The position numbers and the translations under genes are program-made. Positions 8,644 to 17,243 of a DNA stretch of 64,000 bases are shown here, piece by piece (the first letter of the stretch is position 1; each line of letters starts with the position of its first letter). Source of the DNA: Paenibacillus illinoisensis NBRC 15959 (GTDB taxonomy: Bacteria; Bacillota; Bacilli; Paenibacillales; Paenibacillaceae); assembly GCF_004000925.1 (NCBI RefSeq), contig NZ_BIME01000006.1:335352-399351 (forward strand), given 5' to 3'. Under the pieces are notes generated by a model. The model saw only the letters and a program-made list of their open reading frames with translations. It had not been told where the DNA came from and did no database searches.

Positions 8644-10473
8644 TCAGTTTGGCTGACCTTGATGGAGCAGATAATAAAACCCTTTTTGCTGCATGAGATC
8701 CTCGTGGTTACCTCGCTCGGCAATCTGGCCTGAATTGATCACCAGTATCTGATCTGCCTCCCGGATCGTGCTTAGTCTATGGGCGATGACGAAGCTGGTC
8801 CGGTCTTTCATCAACGTGCGCATCGCCTCCTGGATCTGCATTTCCGTACGGGTATCAATACTGCTCGTTGCCTCATCCAAAATGAGAATGGCCGGATCGG
8901 CGAGGATGGCCCGAGCAATCGTCAGCAATTGCCGCTGTCCTTGGCTCAGATTGCTTCCGCCCGCAATAATGGGGGTGTCGTAACCTTGGGACAGCTTGCG
9001 AATGAATGAATGGGCATTGGCCAGCTCAGCTGCCTGCCTGATCTGTTCATCTGTCGCATCTGGTTTGCCGTAGGCAATATTATCCCGAATGGTTCCCGAG
9101 AACAGGTAGGCATCCTGAAGCACAATACCGAGTCCGCGCCGGAGGTGATCCTTCTCCAGCTCTGAGATGTCCGTGCCATCAATGGTAATGCTTCCGCCTG
9201 TAATTTCATAGAAGCGGGGGAGCAGGTTAATGATGGTTGTTTTGCCGGCACCTGTTGGCCCGACCAGAGCAATCATCTCGCCAGGCTGCGCGGTGAAGCT
9301 GACATTTTTCAGAATCTCTCTATCGGAATTGTATCCAAAGGATACATTTTCAAAAACAACTTTACCTTGAATGTGATCCAGCTGCTTCTCCTGTTTCTCT
9401 TCGTATTCACTTGGCGTATCCATAATCTGAAACACACGCTCGGCACCGGCGATGGCTGCCTGAATCAGGTTGTACTGGTTCGCAAGATCGTTAAGAGGCC
9501 GCTCAATCTGCCGGGAATAGGCGAGAAAGCTTACAATCAGTCCGATGGACGTTAAATCGTGGTAAGCCATCCATCCACCTACTGCTGCGAGAATGGCAAA
9601 TCCAATGTTGTTCATGACGTTCATCGTAGGTCCAACCAGCCCGGATACGGTTTGAGCCTGCGTACTTGCTGTACGCAGCTTTTCATTCAGGTTCTCAAAA
9701 TGCTGGTGCGCCTGCTCTTGACGATTATAGGCGGCAACCACCTTTTGTCCGGCGATTGTTTCCTGCGCATAACCATTCAGCTCACCGAGCAGCTTCTGCT
9801 GGGCAGAAAAATGTTTGCGTGTTCTGGAAGCGATCAGCTTGGTCGCAATGGTGATTAACGGCACGGTCACCAGACTGAGAAGCGTCAGTCGGATATCCAG
9901 AGCAATCATGATCGACAGCGAACCAACAAGAAGGATCGCACTGGACATCAGCTGAGTCACACTCTGATTCAGGGTAGTGGACACGTTATCGATATCATTG
10001 GTAGCCCGGCTCATCAGGTCTCCGCTTTGATTTTTGTCAAAAAAGCTGATGGGCAGCTGCTGCAGCCTGGAGAACAAAGCCTGACGCAGATCCTTCACCG
10101 TCAATTGGGATACGCCGATCATGACATAAGACTGTCCCCACATCATGAGTGAACTCAGGACATAAACCGTCAGTAACAGGAGACAGTCCTTCAAAAGGCC
10201 GTCTGTCACTTTCGGAACAATATGCTCATTGACGGCACGGCCCAGAAGGTAGGGTCCCGCCAGATTAAGCAGTGTTCCCAGAGCGGTAAGGACCAGAGCC
10301 ATGATAACCCCTTTGCGATGGCGTCCCATGTAGGACCATACTCGCAGGATGGCGTGCTTGGCATTTTTGGCTCTTACTTTCGGAACAGGTCCCCGGCCCG
10401 GTCCAGGTCTTCCGATGGGAGGAACGACAGGTGGCTGCGTGGAGGAAGATGCAGGTTTAGCCAAATTGAACAT
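8644..10473 (-). CDS. Heterodimeric ABC exporter subunit, consensus ATPase site
   Basis: About 609 residues: a proline-rich N-terminal leader (PPVVPPIGRPGPGRGP), a six-TM ABC exporter domain, then an ATPase. Walker A is GPTGAGKT near residue 400, the signature is LSQGQRQ, Walker B ILILDEATSSID and the H-loop IAHRLSTI, so the catalytic Glu and His are present. It forms a pair with the upstream gene (10457-12259), overlapping it by 17 bases, like BmrC/BmrD or YheI/YheH multidrug or lipid exporters. AAGGAGG directly abuts the ATG at 10473, and is better spaced for the TTG three codons later (10464), which may be the true start. Expression is probably under the MarR regulator upstream. Confidence 0.9.
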   Translation of the reverse strand: MFNLAKPASSSTQPPVVPPIGRPGPGRGPVPKVRAKNAKHAILRVWSYMGRHRKGVIMALVLTALGTLLNLAGPYLLGRAVNEHIVPKVTDGLLKDCLLLLTVYVLSSLMMWGQSYVMIGVSQLTVKDLRQALFSRLQQLPISFFDKNQSGDLMSRATNDIDNVSTTLNQSVTQLMSSAILLVGSLSIMIALDIRLTLLSLVTVPLITIATKLIASRTRKHFSAQQKLLGELNGYAQETIAGQKVVAAYNRQEQAHQHFENLNEKLRTASTQAQTVSGLVGPTMNVMNNIGFAILAAVGGWMAYHDLTSIGLIVSFLAYSRQIERPLNDLANQYNLIQAAIAGAERVFQIMDTPSEYEEKQEKQLDHIQGKVVFENVSFGYNSDREILKNVSFTAQPGEMIALVGPTGAGKTTIINLLPRFYEITGGSITIDGTDISELEKDHLRRGLGIVLQDAYLFSGTIRDNIAYGKPDATDEQIRQAAELANAHSFIRKLSQGYDTPIIAGGSNLSQGQRQLLTIARAILADPAILILDEATSSIDTRTEMQIQEAMRTLMKDRTSFVIAHRLSTIREADQILVINSGQIAERGNHEDLMQQKGFYYLLHQGQPN

Positions 10474-12259
10474 CCTCCTTCCGTTGTTGGGAATCATAAA
10501 TGGCTTGATAGTGTGTGGAATTGGCCATGAGTTCGTCATGAGTACCACTTGCCACGATTTTCCCCTCATCCAGCACGTAAATGCAGTCTGCATCCTTCAC
10601 CGAAGATATGCGCTGTGCTATCAAAAAGGTTGTGCTGTCTTTCATCAGGGAATGCAGTGCTCTCTGAATGCTTGCTTCGGTCTGCAGATCGACTGCACTC
10701 GTACTGTCATCCAAAATAAGAACATCCGGCCGCATGAGCAGGGCACGCGCAATGGAAATACGCTGTTTCTGCCCGCCGGAGAGATTGACTCCCCGCTGTC
10801 CAAGCTCCGTGTCGTAACCATCTTTCAGCTTCATGATAAATTCATCCGCTGCCGCTGCCCGTGCCGCTGCACGGATCTCGGCATCCGTGGCATCCGGTCT
10901 GCCGAAGCCGATATTATCCCGAATGCTGCCGCTGAACAGAATGGATTCCTGCAATACAATGGACACTCTGCTGCGAAGCAGCTGAAGATCCCAGTTCCGT
11001 ACATTAACGCCGCCAACAAGTACTTCACCGAGTGAGGCATCATATAGGCGGGGGATCAGCTGCACGAGTGATGTCTTGCCTGAACCGGTGGAACCGAGTA
11101 AAGCCACTTTTTCCCCTGCTCGCGCAGTAAGATTAACTCCCGTGAGGGCATTTTCGCCGTCATAACGGAACGAAACGTCCCGGAATTCCACCTCACCTGG
11201 TCGGCGATCAGCCCTGGATGCCGGATTGGAGCCAACCTGAGTGGCCTGATTCGGCAATGCATTCTCTCTCTGGGCTTCATGGCCTGACTGAATGTCCGGC
11301 TCTGTATGTAGAACCTCGTTGATCCGGGCAGCCGACACCTTGGCCCGGGAGTAACTCATCATCATCATGCCGATGGAGGTGAGGGAGGAGAGCACCACCG
11401 TTACATAGTTGATAAAAGCAATCAGATCCCCGGCTGCAATATCGCCTCCTACAACCTGAAACCCGCCAAACCATAATACGGCTACGATTGTCGCATTCAG
11501 CATCAGGCTGAGTACAGGTGCATTCAGCGTAACAATGCGCCAGGCTTTCACCGCTGTTCCCGTATAATCCTCATTGGATTGATTGAAACGCTTTTTCTCC
11601 GTGCCTGCACGTGCAAAAGCCTTGACGACACGAATCCCAGCGAGATTTTCCTGCAGAACGGCGTTGACTTGATCCAGCTTGTTCTGCACGCTGGCAAACA
11701 GCGGGTAGGAAGCGGATATGAGAATGTACAGAATGACAAAGAGAACAGGTACGGTCATCATGAGGATCAGCGCCAGCTTGATACTGATCGTAAATGCCAT
11801 AATAATACTGCCGATGATCAACATCGGCGACCGGATGAACATTCGCAGAAGCATCTGTACAAAGGTCTGCATCTGCGTAATATCGCTCGTTAGACGCGTG
11901 ATGAGCGATCCTTCCTGGAATGTGTCCAAATTACGGAAGGAAAAGGTTTGAATATGGTCGAACAGCTCCTGGCGCAGATCCGTACCATATCCAACAGACG
12001 CTTTGCTGGAAAAGAGTGTACAGCCTGCTCCGCCAACCCAGCCAATGAGGGCAAACAAAAGCATGAACAGCCCTGTGTGTACAATATGGGGCAGGTCACC
12101 GGCAAGCACGCCATCATCCACGATGCTGGACATCAGCTTCGGCTGAAGCAGGTCCATGGCTACCTCCAGCACCATAAGGAGTGGAGCGAGTATGGCGGCT
12201 GACTTATAAGGCGTCAAAAATCGTTTTAACGTCCACAATTGGGAAATCACCTCATTCAA
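10457..12259 (-). CDS. Heterodimeric ABC exporter subunit, degenerate ATPase site
   Basis: 600 residues with an N-terminal six-TM exporter domain and a C-terminal ATPase. Walker A is GSTGSGKT and the signature LSGGQKQR, but the Walker B catalytic Glu is Asp (LILDDSTSAVD) and the H-loop His is Gln (IAQRISSV). Such substitutions mark the non-catalytic site in heterodimeric exporters such as BmrCD and TM287/288. A 40-residue linker rich in polar residues (EAQRENALPNQATQ) precedes the ATPase. It overlaps the partner gene and follows the MarR gene by about 40 bases. Substrate unknown; drug or lipid export is the family norm. Confidence 0.9.
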   Translation of the reverse strand: MNEVISQLWTLKRFLTPYKSAAILAPLLMVLEVAMDLLQPKLMSSIVDDGVLAGDLPHIVHTGLFMLLFALIGWVGGAGCTLFSSKASVGYGTDLRQELFDHIQTFSFRNLDTFQEGSLITRLTSDITQMQTFVQMLLRMFIRSPMLIIGSIIMAFTISIKLALILMMTVPVLFVILYILISASYPLFASVQNKLDQVNAVLQENLAGIRVVKAFARAGTEKKRFNQSNEDYTGTAVKAWRIVTLNAPVLSLMLNATIVAVLWFGGFQVVGGDIAAGDLIAFINYVTVVLSSLTSIGMMMMSYSRAKVSAARINEVLHTEPDIQSGHEAQRENALPNQATQVGSNPASRADRRPGEVEFRDVSFRYDGENALTGVNLTARAGEKVALLGSTGSGKTSLVQLIPRLYDASLGEVLVGGVNVRNWDLQLLRSRVSIVLQESILFSGSIRDNIGFGRPDATDAEIRAAARAAAADEFIMKLKDGYDTELGQRGVNLSGGQKQRISIARALLMRPDVLILDDSTSAVDLQTEASIQRALHSLMKDSTTFLIAQRISSVKDADCIYVLDEGKIVASGTHDELMANSTHYQAIYDSQQRKEDVQFG

Positions 12260-12298
12260 TGAAGTCTAAAATCATGCTGCTAAAATTCCATGCGTCAT

Positions 12299-12733
12299 TC
12301 AGGATTCACGAAGGTTGTGAATCATGCGCTGTGCAAGCGCTGACATGAGTTGCGTTTCTTCTGGCGTAAATCCTTCCTGAGCCTGGAGCTCCAGTTCCTG
12401 AAATACCTCACTCAAATCCTTGAGCGCGCTGCGGCCCTGGTCGGTCAGATAGACACGCAGACTGCGCTGGTCATTCGGATCGGCTTCACGCCTTACATAT
12501 CCCGATGTTTCCATGCGTTTCAGCATGACTGTAACGGTTGCAGGAGCACGGCGAAGCTTCTCGGCCAGACTTTTCTGGGTCTGACCATCTTCACGGTCAA
12601 GCTGGAACAGCAGTGGAGGTTGTCCGGGGTACAGCTCGGGGTGGTTAACCAGCTTCTCATGAACTTTATAGCGATGCAGCTTCACAAGTTCGGATAATTG
12701 TCCGAGCAGCCGTTCGTTGCGGGCTGAATGCAT
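12299..12733 (-). CDS. MarR-family transcriptional regulator
   Basis: 144 residues with the MarR winged helix: QKSLAEKLRRAPATVTVMLKRMETSGYVRREADPNDQRS, where the wing motif DxRS/DQRS is clear. It is the first gene of an operon with the two ABC exporter genes and most likely represses it in the absence of a ligand. A palindromic operator overlaps the transcription start region immediately upstream. The ribosome site AGGAGG lies 8-9 bases before the ATG. Confidence 0.92.
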   Translation of the reverse strand: MHSARNERLLGQLSELVKLHRYKVHEKLVNHPELYPGQPPLLFQLDREDGQTQKSLAEKLRRAPATVTVMLKRMETSGYVRREADPNDQRSLRVYLTDQGRSALKDLSEVFQELELQAQEGFTPEETQLMSALAQRMIHNLRES

Positions 12734-12747
12734 ATGCTATCCTCCTA

Positions 12748-12767
12748 TTAATTAGTCGACTAACTAA
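12748..12767 (-). promoter_or_regulatory. MarR operator
   Basis: TTAATTAGTCGACTAACTAA is palindromic in 18 of 20 positions with a perfect 12-bp core TTAGTCGACTAA. It lies just downstream of the -10 of the marR-ABC promoter, between promoter and ribosome site, as expected for autorepression. Confidence 0.8.
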
Positions 12768-12796
12768 ATCATAAGTTTGATCTTACATACCGTCAA
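12768..12796 (-). promoter_or_regulatory. SigA-type promoter of the marR-ABC exporter operon
   Basis: On the minus strand, -35 TTGACG (12791-12796) and -10 TATGAT (12768-12773) are separated by 17 bases. The MarR palindrome follows directly. Confidence 0.75.
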
Positions 12797-12873
12797 GGCA
12801 TTTGTAAGGTGGAATTTAAAAATGCGAGGGCAACGTATCCCCAGCGCGGAGCGATACAGGTTTTGCAACATAA

Positions 12874-12904
12874 GAAAAAGAGCTCCGGAACGGATCCGCA
12901 GCTC
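12874..12904 (-). terminator. Terminator of the DUF418 gene
   Basis: On the minus strand GAGCTGCGG pairs with CCGGAGCTC and is followed by TTTTTC. It lies 50 bases beyond the stop of the membrane protein gene. Confidence 0.7.
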
Positions 12905-12957
12905 CAACTGAAGAGGGAGAAATACTGTGGTGCTCTTACAGGTAACCCTATTTCATA

Positions 12958-14109
12958 TTACATCGGTTCAGCCCGTGACTGTGACTTGACTGCAGGAGAG
13001 ATGGAGAGCTTGCGCCATAACCATTCGACCGGTCCCGATTTAAATTTGAGCAGCCATGCATGGGAGAATAACATCATTACAATACAGATGCCGGCCCACA
13101 GTAACAGGATCACAAGTGAGGACGGAGAACCACCGAGTCCCAGACCCCATCCATAAAAGATGGCGGAAGCCAGGATGTTTTGCATAATGTAAGAGCTTAG
13201 TGCCATCTTGCCAATCTCTCCGAACCGCCTGAAGAGACCGGCGAACCTATTCCTTTCCAGCATGTAAGCGATCAGCCCAAGATAGCCGAGCGTAAGGATC
13301 GGTGCACTGATGTACCGAACAAATAAGTCCATGCTGCCTCCCGGCACCAGCAGGAGCAGATTCAGAGGAATGCCAGCGGCAAGCCCGAAATTCATCCATT
13401 TGCGGCGTCTAAGACGCCCGGATGCCTCGTCTGAGAATAGGTTTGCACGCATGAGCATGGAACCCAGCAGGAACAGAAATATATTCAGCGGAATGATAAC
13501 GATGGACTCTGTTCGAAAGAAAGCAAAGTTGTCCAGCCGGAATAGAACCTGCTCCCACCATGTTCCCGAGGCGTATAGCTTGGTAATCGTGTCCATGCCA
13601 TTGAAGGTGGAACCACTCTCTGAAAGGGCCAGGAGTGCGGTAATTCCGCCCACTCCGATGAGGTGTATACCGCCCATGAGCCCCATCACAATCAGGATAA
13701 AGCGGCGGGAACGGTTAATGATGAAGGACACGATGACGCCTGTAATCGCATAACTCATCAGAACATCGTATTCCATGACCAACGTGTAGTGCAGCAATCC
13801 ATCAATGAGCAGCAGCACACATGTCCATATGTAAACCCCTGGCCAGACATATCCTTCACGAAGTGCTTTTTGCCGCTTTAATTCCATGCCTGCCCCGAAG
13901 AGAAGAGTAAGCAGTCCGAGGAATTTTCCATTAACCAGCATAAGCATCAGTGTTTGCACTGCACGATCACCTGAGGACCACCAGGGCTGATGCGGATCTC
14001 CAAACATTTTGTTCAGATCGCCCAGATAAGCAAAAAGCCAAATATTCGTCCCCAGTGTACCGATAATCGCAAATCCTCTAAGAACATCCAATAATACGAT
14101 CCTTTTCAT
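12958..14109 (-). CDS. DUF418 (YeiB-type) multi-spanning membrane protein
   Basis: 383 residues with about nine or ten membrane segments. The N-terminus ILDVLRGFAIIGTLGTNI-like motif (VLLDVLRGFAIIGTL) and the C-terminal DUF418 segment (RRFGEIGKMALSSYIMQNIL) identify the YeiB family, whose biochemical role is not established. It is a single-gene unit with its own terminator, divergent from the NrtR-like gene. AGGAGG lies 12 bases upstream of the ATG. Confidence 0.88.
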   Translation of the reverse strand: MKRIVLLDVLRGFAIIGTLGTNIWLFAYLGDLNKMFGDPHQPWWSSGDRAVQTLMLMLVNGKFLGLLTLLFGAGMELKRQKALREGYVWPGVYIWTCVLLLIDGLLHYTLVMEYDVLMSYAITGVIVSFIINRSRRFILIVMGLMGGIHLIGVGGITALLALSESGSTFNGMDTITKLYASGTWWEQVLFRLDNFAFFRTESIVIIPLNIFLFLLGSMLMRANLFSDEASGRLRRRKWMNFGLAAGIPLNLLLLVPGGSMDLFVRYISAPILTLGYLGLIAYMLERNRFAGLFRRFGEIGKMALSSYIMQNILASAIFYGWGLGLGGSPSSLVILLLWAGICIVMMLFSHAWLLKFKSGPVEWLWRKLSISPAVKSQSRAEPM

Positions 14110-14262
14110 TCCAGCGATACATCCTCCTTTAATAATACGAGTGAATTAAAATCAATATAACACAATTGTATTAAAATAAACAGCAAACGCAGTTCTTATT
14201 TTTTTAGATATGGGAAATATTGACGAAGGATAACAGATGTGTTAACTTCTTATTATCTAATT

Positions 14263-14285
14263 GTTAATAACATTATGTTAATAAC
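14263..14285 (+). promoter_or_regulatory. Tandem GTTAATAAC repeat, likely NrtR-type operator
   Basis: GTTAATAAC occurs at 14263-14271 and 14277-14285 (14-base periodicity), each within the near-palindrome TGTTAATAACA. They lie directly upstream of the Nudix regulator's ribosome site, with a further GTTAAC at 14241. This fits autoregulation by the encoded protein, but the assignment is inference. Confidence 0.5.
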
Positions 14286-14302
14286 AGAACGGGGTTTTAA
14301 TT

Positions 14303-15232
14303 ATGACAAATGAAGGTTATTCGGAGGGGCGACCATTGGACCATCTGAATCATGGAGATATTAGCGAGCAGCAGTTTCTGGAGACATATAATGCAGGCGA
14401 TTATGAGCGTCCTTCAGTGACGGTAGATATGCTTGTCTTCACGATAAGGAGCGAGGCTCAGTCCAATTATCGCAAACTTGCTGAGCCGGCACTGCAGCTG
14501 CTGATGATTCGCCGCGGTGGTCATCCCTATATGGGCAAGTGGGCATTACCGGGTGGATTCGTGTCCATGCAGGAATCCCTGGAGGATGCAGCACGCCGCG
14601 AGCTGGTTACAGAGACCGGGCTGGATGATATCTATCTGGAGCAGTTGTACACGTGGGGCGATGTGCACCGTGATCCTCGTACAAGGGTGATCAGCTGCTC
14701 GTACATGGCGCTCGTTGATAGCAGCGAGCTTGAGCTGGAAGCAGGCGATGATGCGAGTGATGCAGACTGGTTCAGGGTAGAACAGCGGCTCCTTGAGGAG
14801 AAACGTCATATTCATGAACGAGGTCGTACGACGGAACGAAGGGTGCAGCTGACGTTGTCGAACGGAACAGAGGAGCTATCGGCTGTCATTGAGGTGAAGG
14901 AAGCTGTGGAAGGCAGCGTTCGAAGCAGCAGTATGACCATCTTGGAAGTGAAGGGCATAGCGTTTGACCATGCCAAGATTATGTATTATGCGCTGGAACG
15001 ATTACGATCCAAAGTGGAATATACGGATATTGCTTTTAATCTGATGCCGGAGACATTTACGCTGACTGCCCTGCAGAAGGTCTATGAGATTATTGGTGGC
15101 AAAAAGCTGCTGGCTGCAGCCTTCCGGCGCAAAATCGCGGATTGGGTGATCGAAACCGGAGAGTTTACGGGCAATGCAGGACATCGTCCTTCTCGTCTAT
15201 ACAGACTGAACCCGGAGCGTATGACGACATAA
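14303..15232 (+). CDS. NrtR-like Nudix-domain transcriptional regulator
   Basis: 309 residues. Residues about 40-170 form a Nudix fold with the box GFVSMQESLEDAARRELVTE, in which one catalytic Glu of the REXXEE core is Thr (REL-VTE-TGL). The C-terminal part (about 215-300; ITFDHAKI-like GIAFDHAKIMYYALERLRSK, FTLTALQKVYEII) is the winged helix of NrtR repressors that respond to ADP-ribose and control NAD metabolism. Loss of the Glu suggests ligand binding rather than hydrolysis. It heads a four-gene ADP-ribose cluster, with tandem repeats in its promoter. Start ATG 14303, preceded by ACGGGG. Confidence 0.85.
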   Translation: MTNEGYSEGRPLDHLNHGDISEQQFLETYNAGDYERPSVTVDMLVFTIRSEAQSNYRKLAEPALQLLMIRRGGHPYMGKWALPGGFVSMQESLEDAARRELVTETGLDDIYLEQLYTWGDVHRDPRTRVISCSYMALVDSSELELEAGDDASDADWFRVEQRLLEEKRHIHERGRTTERRVQLTLSNGTEELSAVIEVKEAVEGSVRSSSMTILEVKGIAFDHAKIMYYALERLRSKVEYTDIAFNLMPETFTLTALQKVYEIIGGKKLLAAAFRRKIADWVIETGEFTGNAGHRPSRLYRLNPERMTT

Positions 15233-15266
15233 TTTTTTTTGTATTGAAAGGAGGGCATCTGGAATT

Positions 15267-15743
15267 ATGGAGAAGTTTACTTTCTTTTGGCGTACCGCAT
15301 CACCCTTTTCCCAGTGGCATCCGGCAGATTTTACGGTGAACGGAATCGGTTATACGAGTGCCGAACAATACATGATGCATCAAAAAGCACTGCTGTTTGG
15401 CGATCAGGCCATGGCGGACAAGATTTTGAAGGCAACCTCAGCTTCAGTGCAAAAGAAGCTGGGCAGACAGGTAACCGGATTCGACCAGACGATATGGGAA
15501 GCGAGCTGCAAACGCATTGTTTATGAAGGTAACCAGGCCAAATTCATGCAAAATGAAGACCTGCTTGCCGCATTGCTCGACACCCGTGGCACGACCCTTG
15601 TGGAAGCAAGCCCGGATGACCGGATCTGGGGCGTTGGGCTGGCAGAGGAAGATCCACGTATCCGCCATCGCAGAACATGGCGAGGAACCAACTGGCTCGG
15701 TGAGATTCTGACCCGGCTAAGAGATGAGATAGGAAGTGATTAG
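15267..15743 (+). CDS. NADAR family protein (YbiA/DUF1768)
   Basis: 158 residues, a complete stand-alone NADAR domain: SPFSQWHPADF, SAEQYMMHQKALLF, KKLGRQV, NQAKFMQN, LVEASPDDRIWGVGL, W.GTNWLGEIL. Known family members are N-glycosidases acting on riboflavin intermediates (YbiA type) or on ADP-ribosylated guanine as antitoxins to DarT1. Here it sits between an ADP-ribose-sensing regulator and two macrodomain genes, which favours ADP-ribose removal. AAAGGAGGG precedes the ATG. Confidence 0.9.
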   Translation: MEKFTFFWRTASPFSQWHPADFTVNGIGYTSAEQYMMHQKALLFGDQAMADKILKATSASVQKKLGRQVTGFDQTIWEASCKRIVYEGNQAKFMQNEDLLAALLDTRGTTLVEASPDDRIWGVGLAEEDPRIRHRRTWRGTNWLGEILTRLRDEIGSD

Positions 15744-15744
15744 A

Positions 15745-16638
15745 ATGAATGCTAACCAGCATAAGAAAAATAACCAGCTAAAAAGCACGAATCAGCGCTC
15801 GGGCCGTGCTCGAATTGCCCAGGAAACACTGGCCATCCTGGAAGAGGGGCAGTACATCAACGGATATGACCGCAGGGTATCGATTGATGAAGATTTGAAA
15901 CGAGCGATTCAGGGTTCCGTTTTATACCGTCCGGATGAGCTTCCGGCACTTCGGGAGCAGGTGCGCCAATTACAGCCAACGCCTAAGTCTGCAGCTGCCA
16001 AGATTGAAGTCACCGGTGAGACGACGCTTGCCGCAGCTTCACGTCTTGTGGTAGATGAGGGGAGAACGGATGTCGTTTGCCTGAACTTTGCCTCAGCGAA
16101 AAATCCGGGTGGAGGTTTCCTGGGTGGAAGTCAGGCACAGGAAGAGAGTCTCGCCCGGGCTTCCGGGTTATATCCTTGTATTTCTCAAATGAATGAAATG
16201 TATGATCATAATCGTAAGCTGCGCACCTGTCTGTATTCAGACTATATGATCTATTCACCGGATGTACCGGTCATACGTGATGATGAGGACCGGCTGCTAG
16301 CCCAATATTACACGACCGCCTTTATTTCGGCTCCTGCCGTCAATGCTGGCGTTGTGAAGGAACGGGAGCAGGCAGATGACCAGCAGATCGAATCGGTCAT
16401 GAAGGAGCGGATTCGGTATATTTTGGACGTGGCGGCGATGAATGGTCATCGTACCCTTGTTCTGGGTGCTTATGGTTGCGGGGTGTTCCGGAATGACCCG
16501 GTGGATGTGGCGAGGTATTTCCATGATGTCCTGGTACAGGAGAATTTCAGGCAGTCCTTTGAGCGGATTGTATTTGCTGTGTTGGATAGATCAGCTGGAC
16601 AGAGAATAATCAAGGCGTTTCAAGAACAATTGCTTTGA
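15745..16638 (+). CDS. TIGR02452 family protein, bacterial-type poly(ADP-ribose) glycohydrolase macrodomain
   Basis: 297 residues. An N-terminal helical segment (RARIAQETLAILEEGQY) precedes a macrodomain with the PARG signature GGG...QEE (NPGGGFLGGSQAQEESLARAS) and GAYGCGVFRNDPVDVA. Bacterial PARG-type proteins release ADP-ribose from ADP-ribosylated substrates. ATG 15745 is chosen over the GTG at 15736 because AGGAAG (15731-15736) is spaced for it. It begins one base after the NADAR stop, so the two are surely co-expressed. Confidence 0.88.
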   Translation: MNANQHKKNNQLKSTNQRSGRARIAQETLAILEEGQYINGYDRRVSIDEDLKRAIQGSVLYRPDELPALREQVRQLQPTPKSAAAKIEVTGETTLAAASRLVVDEGRTDVVCLNFASAKNPGGGFLGGSQAQEESLARASGLYPCISQMNEMYDHNRKLRTCLYSDYMIYSPDVPVIRDDEDRLLAQYYTTAFISAPAVNAGVVKEREQADDQQIESVMKERIRYILDVAAMNGHRTLVLGAYGCGVFRNDPVDVARYFHDVLVQENFRQSFERIVFAVLDRSAGQRIIKAFQEQLL

Positions 16639-16681
16639 ACAGCAAGTAAGTCATTTTAATATGTGAAGAAGGAGGATTAAG

Positions 16682-17104
16682 ATGCAATTTCGTGAGATCC
16701 AACAGGATTTGTTTGCAATGGATGAAGCTTATACGCTCGCTCATTGTATTTCCGCTGATGCCCGCATGGGGGCGGGAATTGCAGTACAGTTTCGGGAAAG
16801 ATTCGGGCTTCAGGTTTTACAAGAGCAGGCGAAGCAGGAAGCGCTTGAGATTGGACGGTGTTACCCGGTAGGGCGTACGTTGAATCTCGTAACCAAGGCG
16901 AAGTTTTCGAATAAACCAACCTATTCATCGTTTACCCGCGCGGTGCAATCGATGCGAGACGTCTGTGTAGAACAAGAAATCAGTAAGCTGGCCATGCCGC
17001 AGATTGGTTGCGGGCTCGACAGACTGAAGTGGGACAAAGTAAGCGGTATTATTCAGGATACGTTTGCTGACACGGATGTTGAGATTGTCGTTTGTACCTT
17101 ATGA
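16682..17104 (+). CDS. TARG1/DarG-like macrodomain protein
   Basis: 140 residues comprising one macrodomain of the ALC1/TARG1/DarG class: AHCISADARMGAGIA, LVTKAKFSNKPTYSSF with the Lys used by TARG1-type hydrolases, and PQIGCGLDRLKW with the catalytic Asp. Relatives remove ADP-ribose from glutamate or from thymidine in DNA. No DarT toxin gene is adjacent, so this is not an obvious toxin-antitoxin pair. GGAGG eight bases upstream of the ATG; last gene of the ADP-ribose cluster. Confidence 0.88.
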   Translation: MQFREIQQDLFAMDEAYTLAHCISADARMGAGIAVQFRERFGLQVLQEQAKQEALEIGRCYPVGRTLNLVTKAKFSNKPTYSSFTRAVQSMRDVCVEQEISKLAMPQIGCGLDRLKWDKVSGIIQDTFADTDVEIVVCTL

Positions 17105-17138
17105 GGATGAGGAATGACAGGCTTTTATTGAAATATAG

Positions 17139-17217
17139 AAAAAACCTCTGCTTCGGACGGAGGAGAACAGGACAGCAAGTCTGCCGTTCCCTCTCCAGTT
17201 CGTAAGCGAGGTTTTTT
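17139..17217. terminator. Bidirectional terminator between the macrodomain cluster and the siderophore receptor
   Basis: AAAAAACCTCTGCTT pairs with AAGCGAGGTTTTTT, enclosing an inner imperfect hairpin. T runs exist on both strands, so it serves both convergent transcripts. Confidence 0.8.
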
Positions 17218-17243
17218 GGTGATTTCTCCAGTGTGCTACTGGT

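Noticed and set aside
10349..11035. 228-codon plus-strand frame within the ABC exporter genes
   Set aside because: Opposite two intact ABC exporter genes; no independent coding evidence.
12809..13156. 115-codon plus-strand frame downstream of the marR promoter
   Set aside because: It overlaps the terminator and the 3' end of the DUF418 gene on the opposite strand, and shows no ribosome site or domain.
14303..17104. DarT-DarG or DarT-NADAR toxin-antitoxin locus
   Set aside because: No ADP-ribosyltransferase gene is present in or beside the cluster; only the hydrolase side and a regulator were found.
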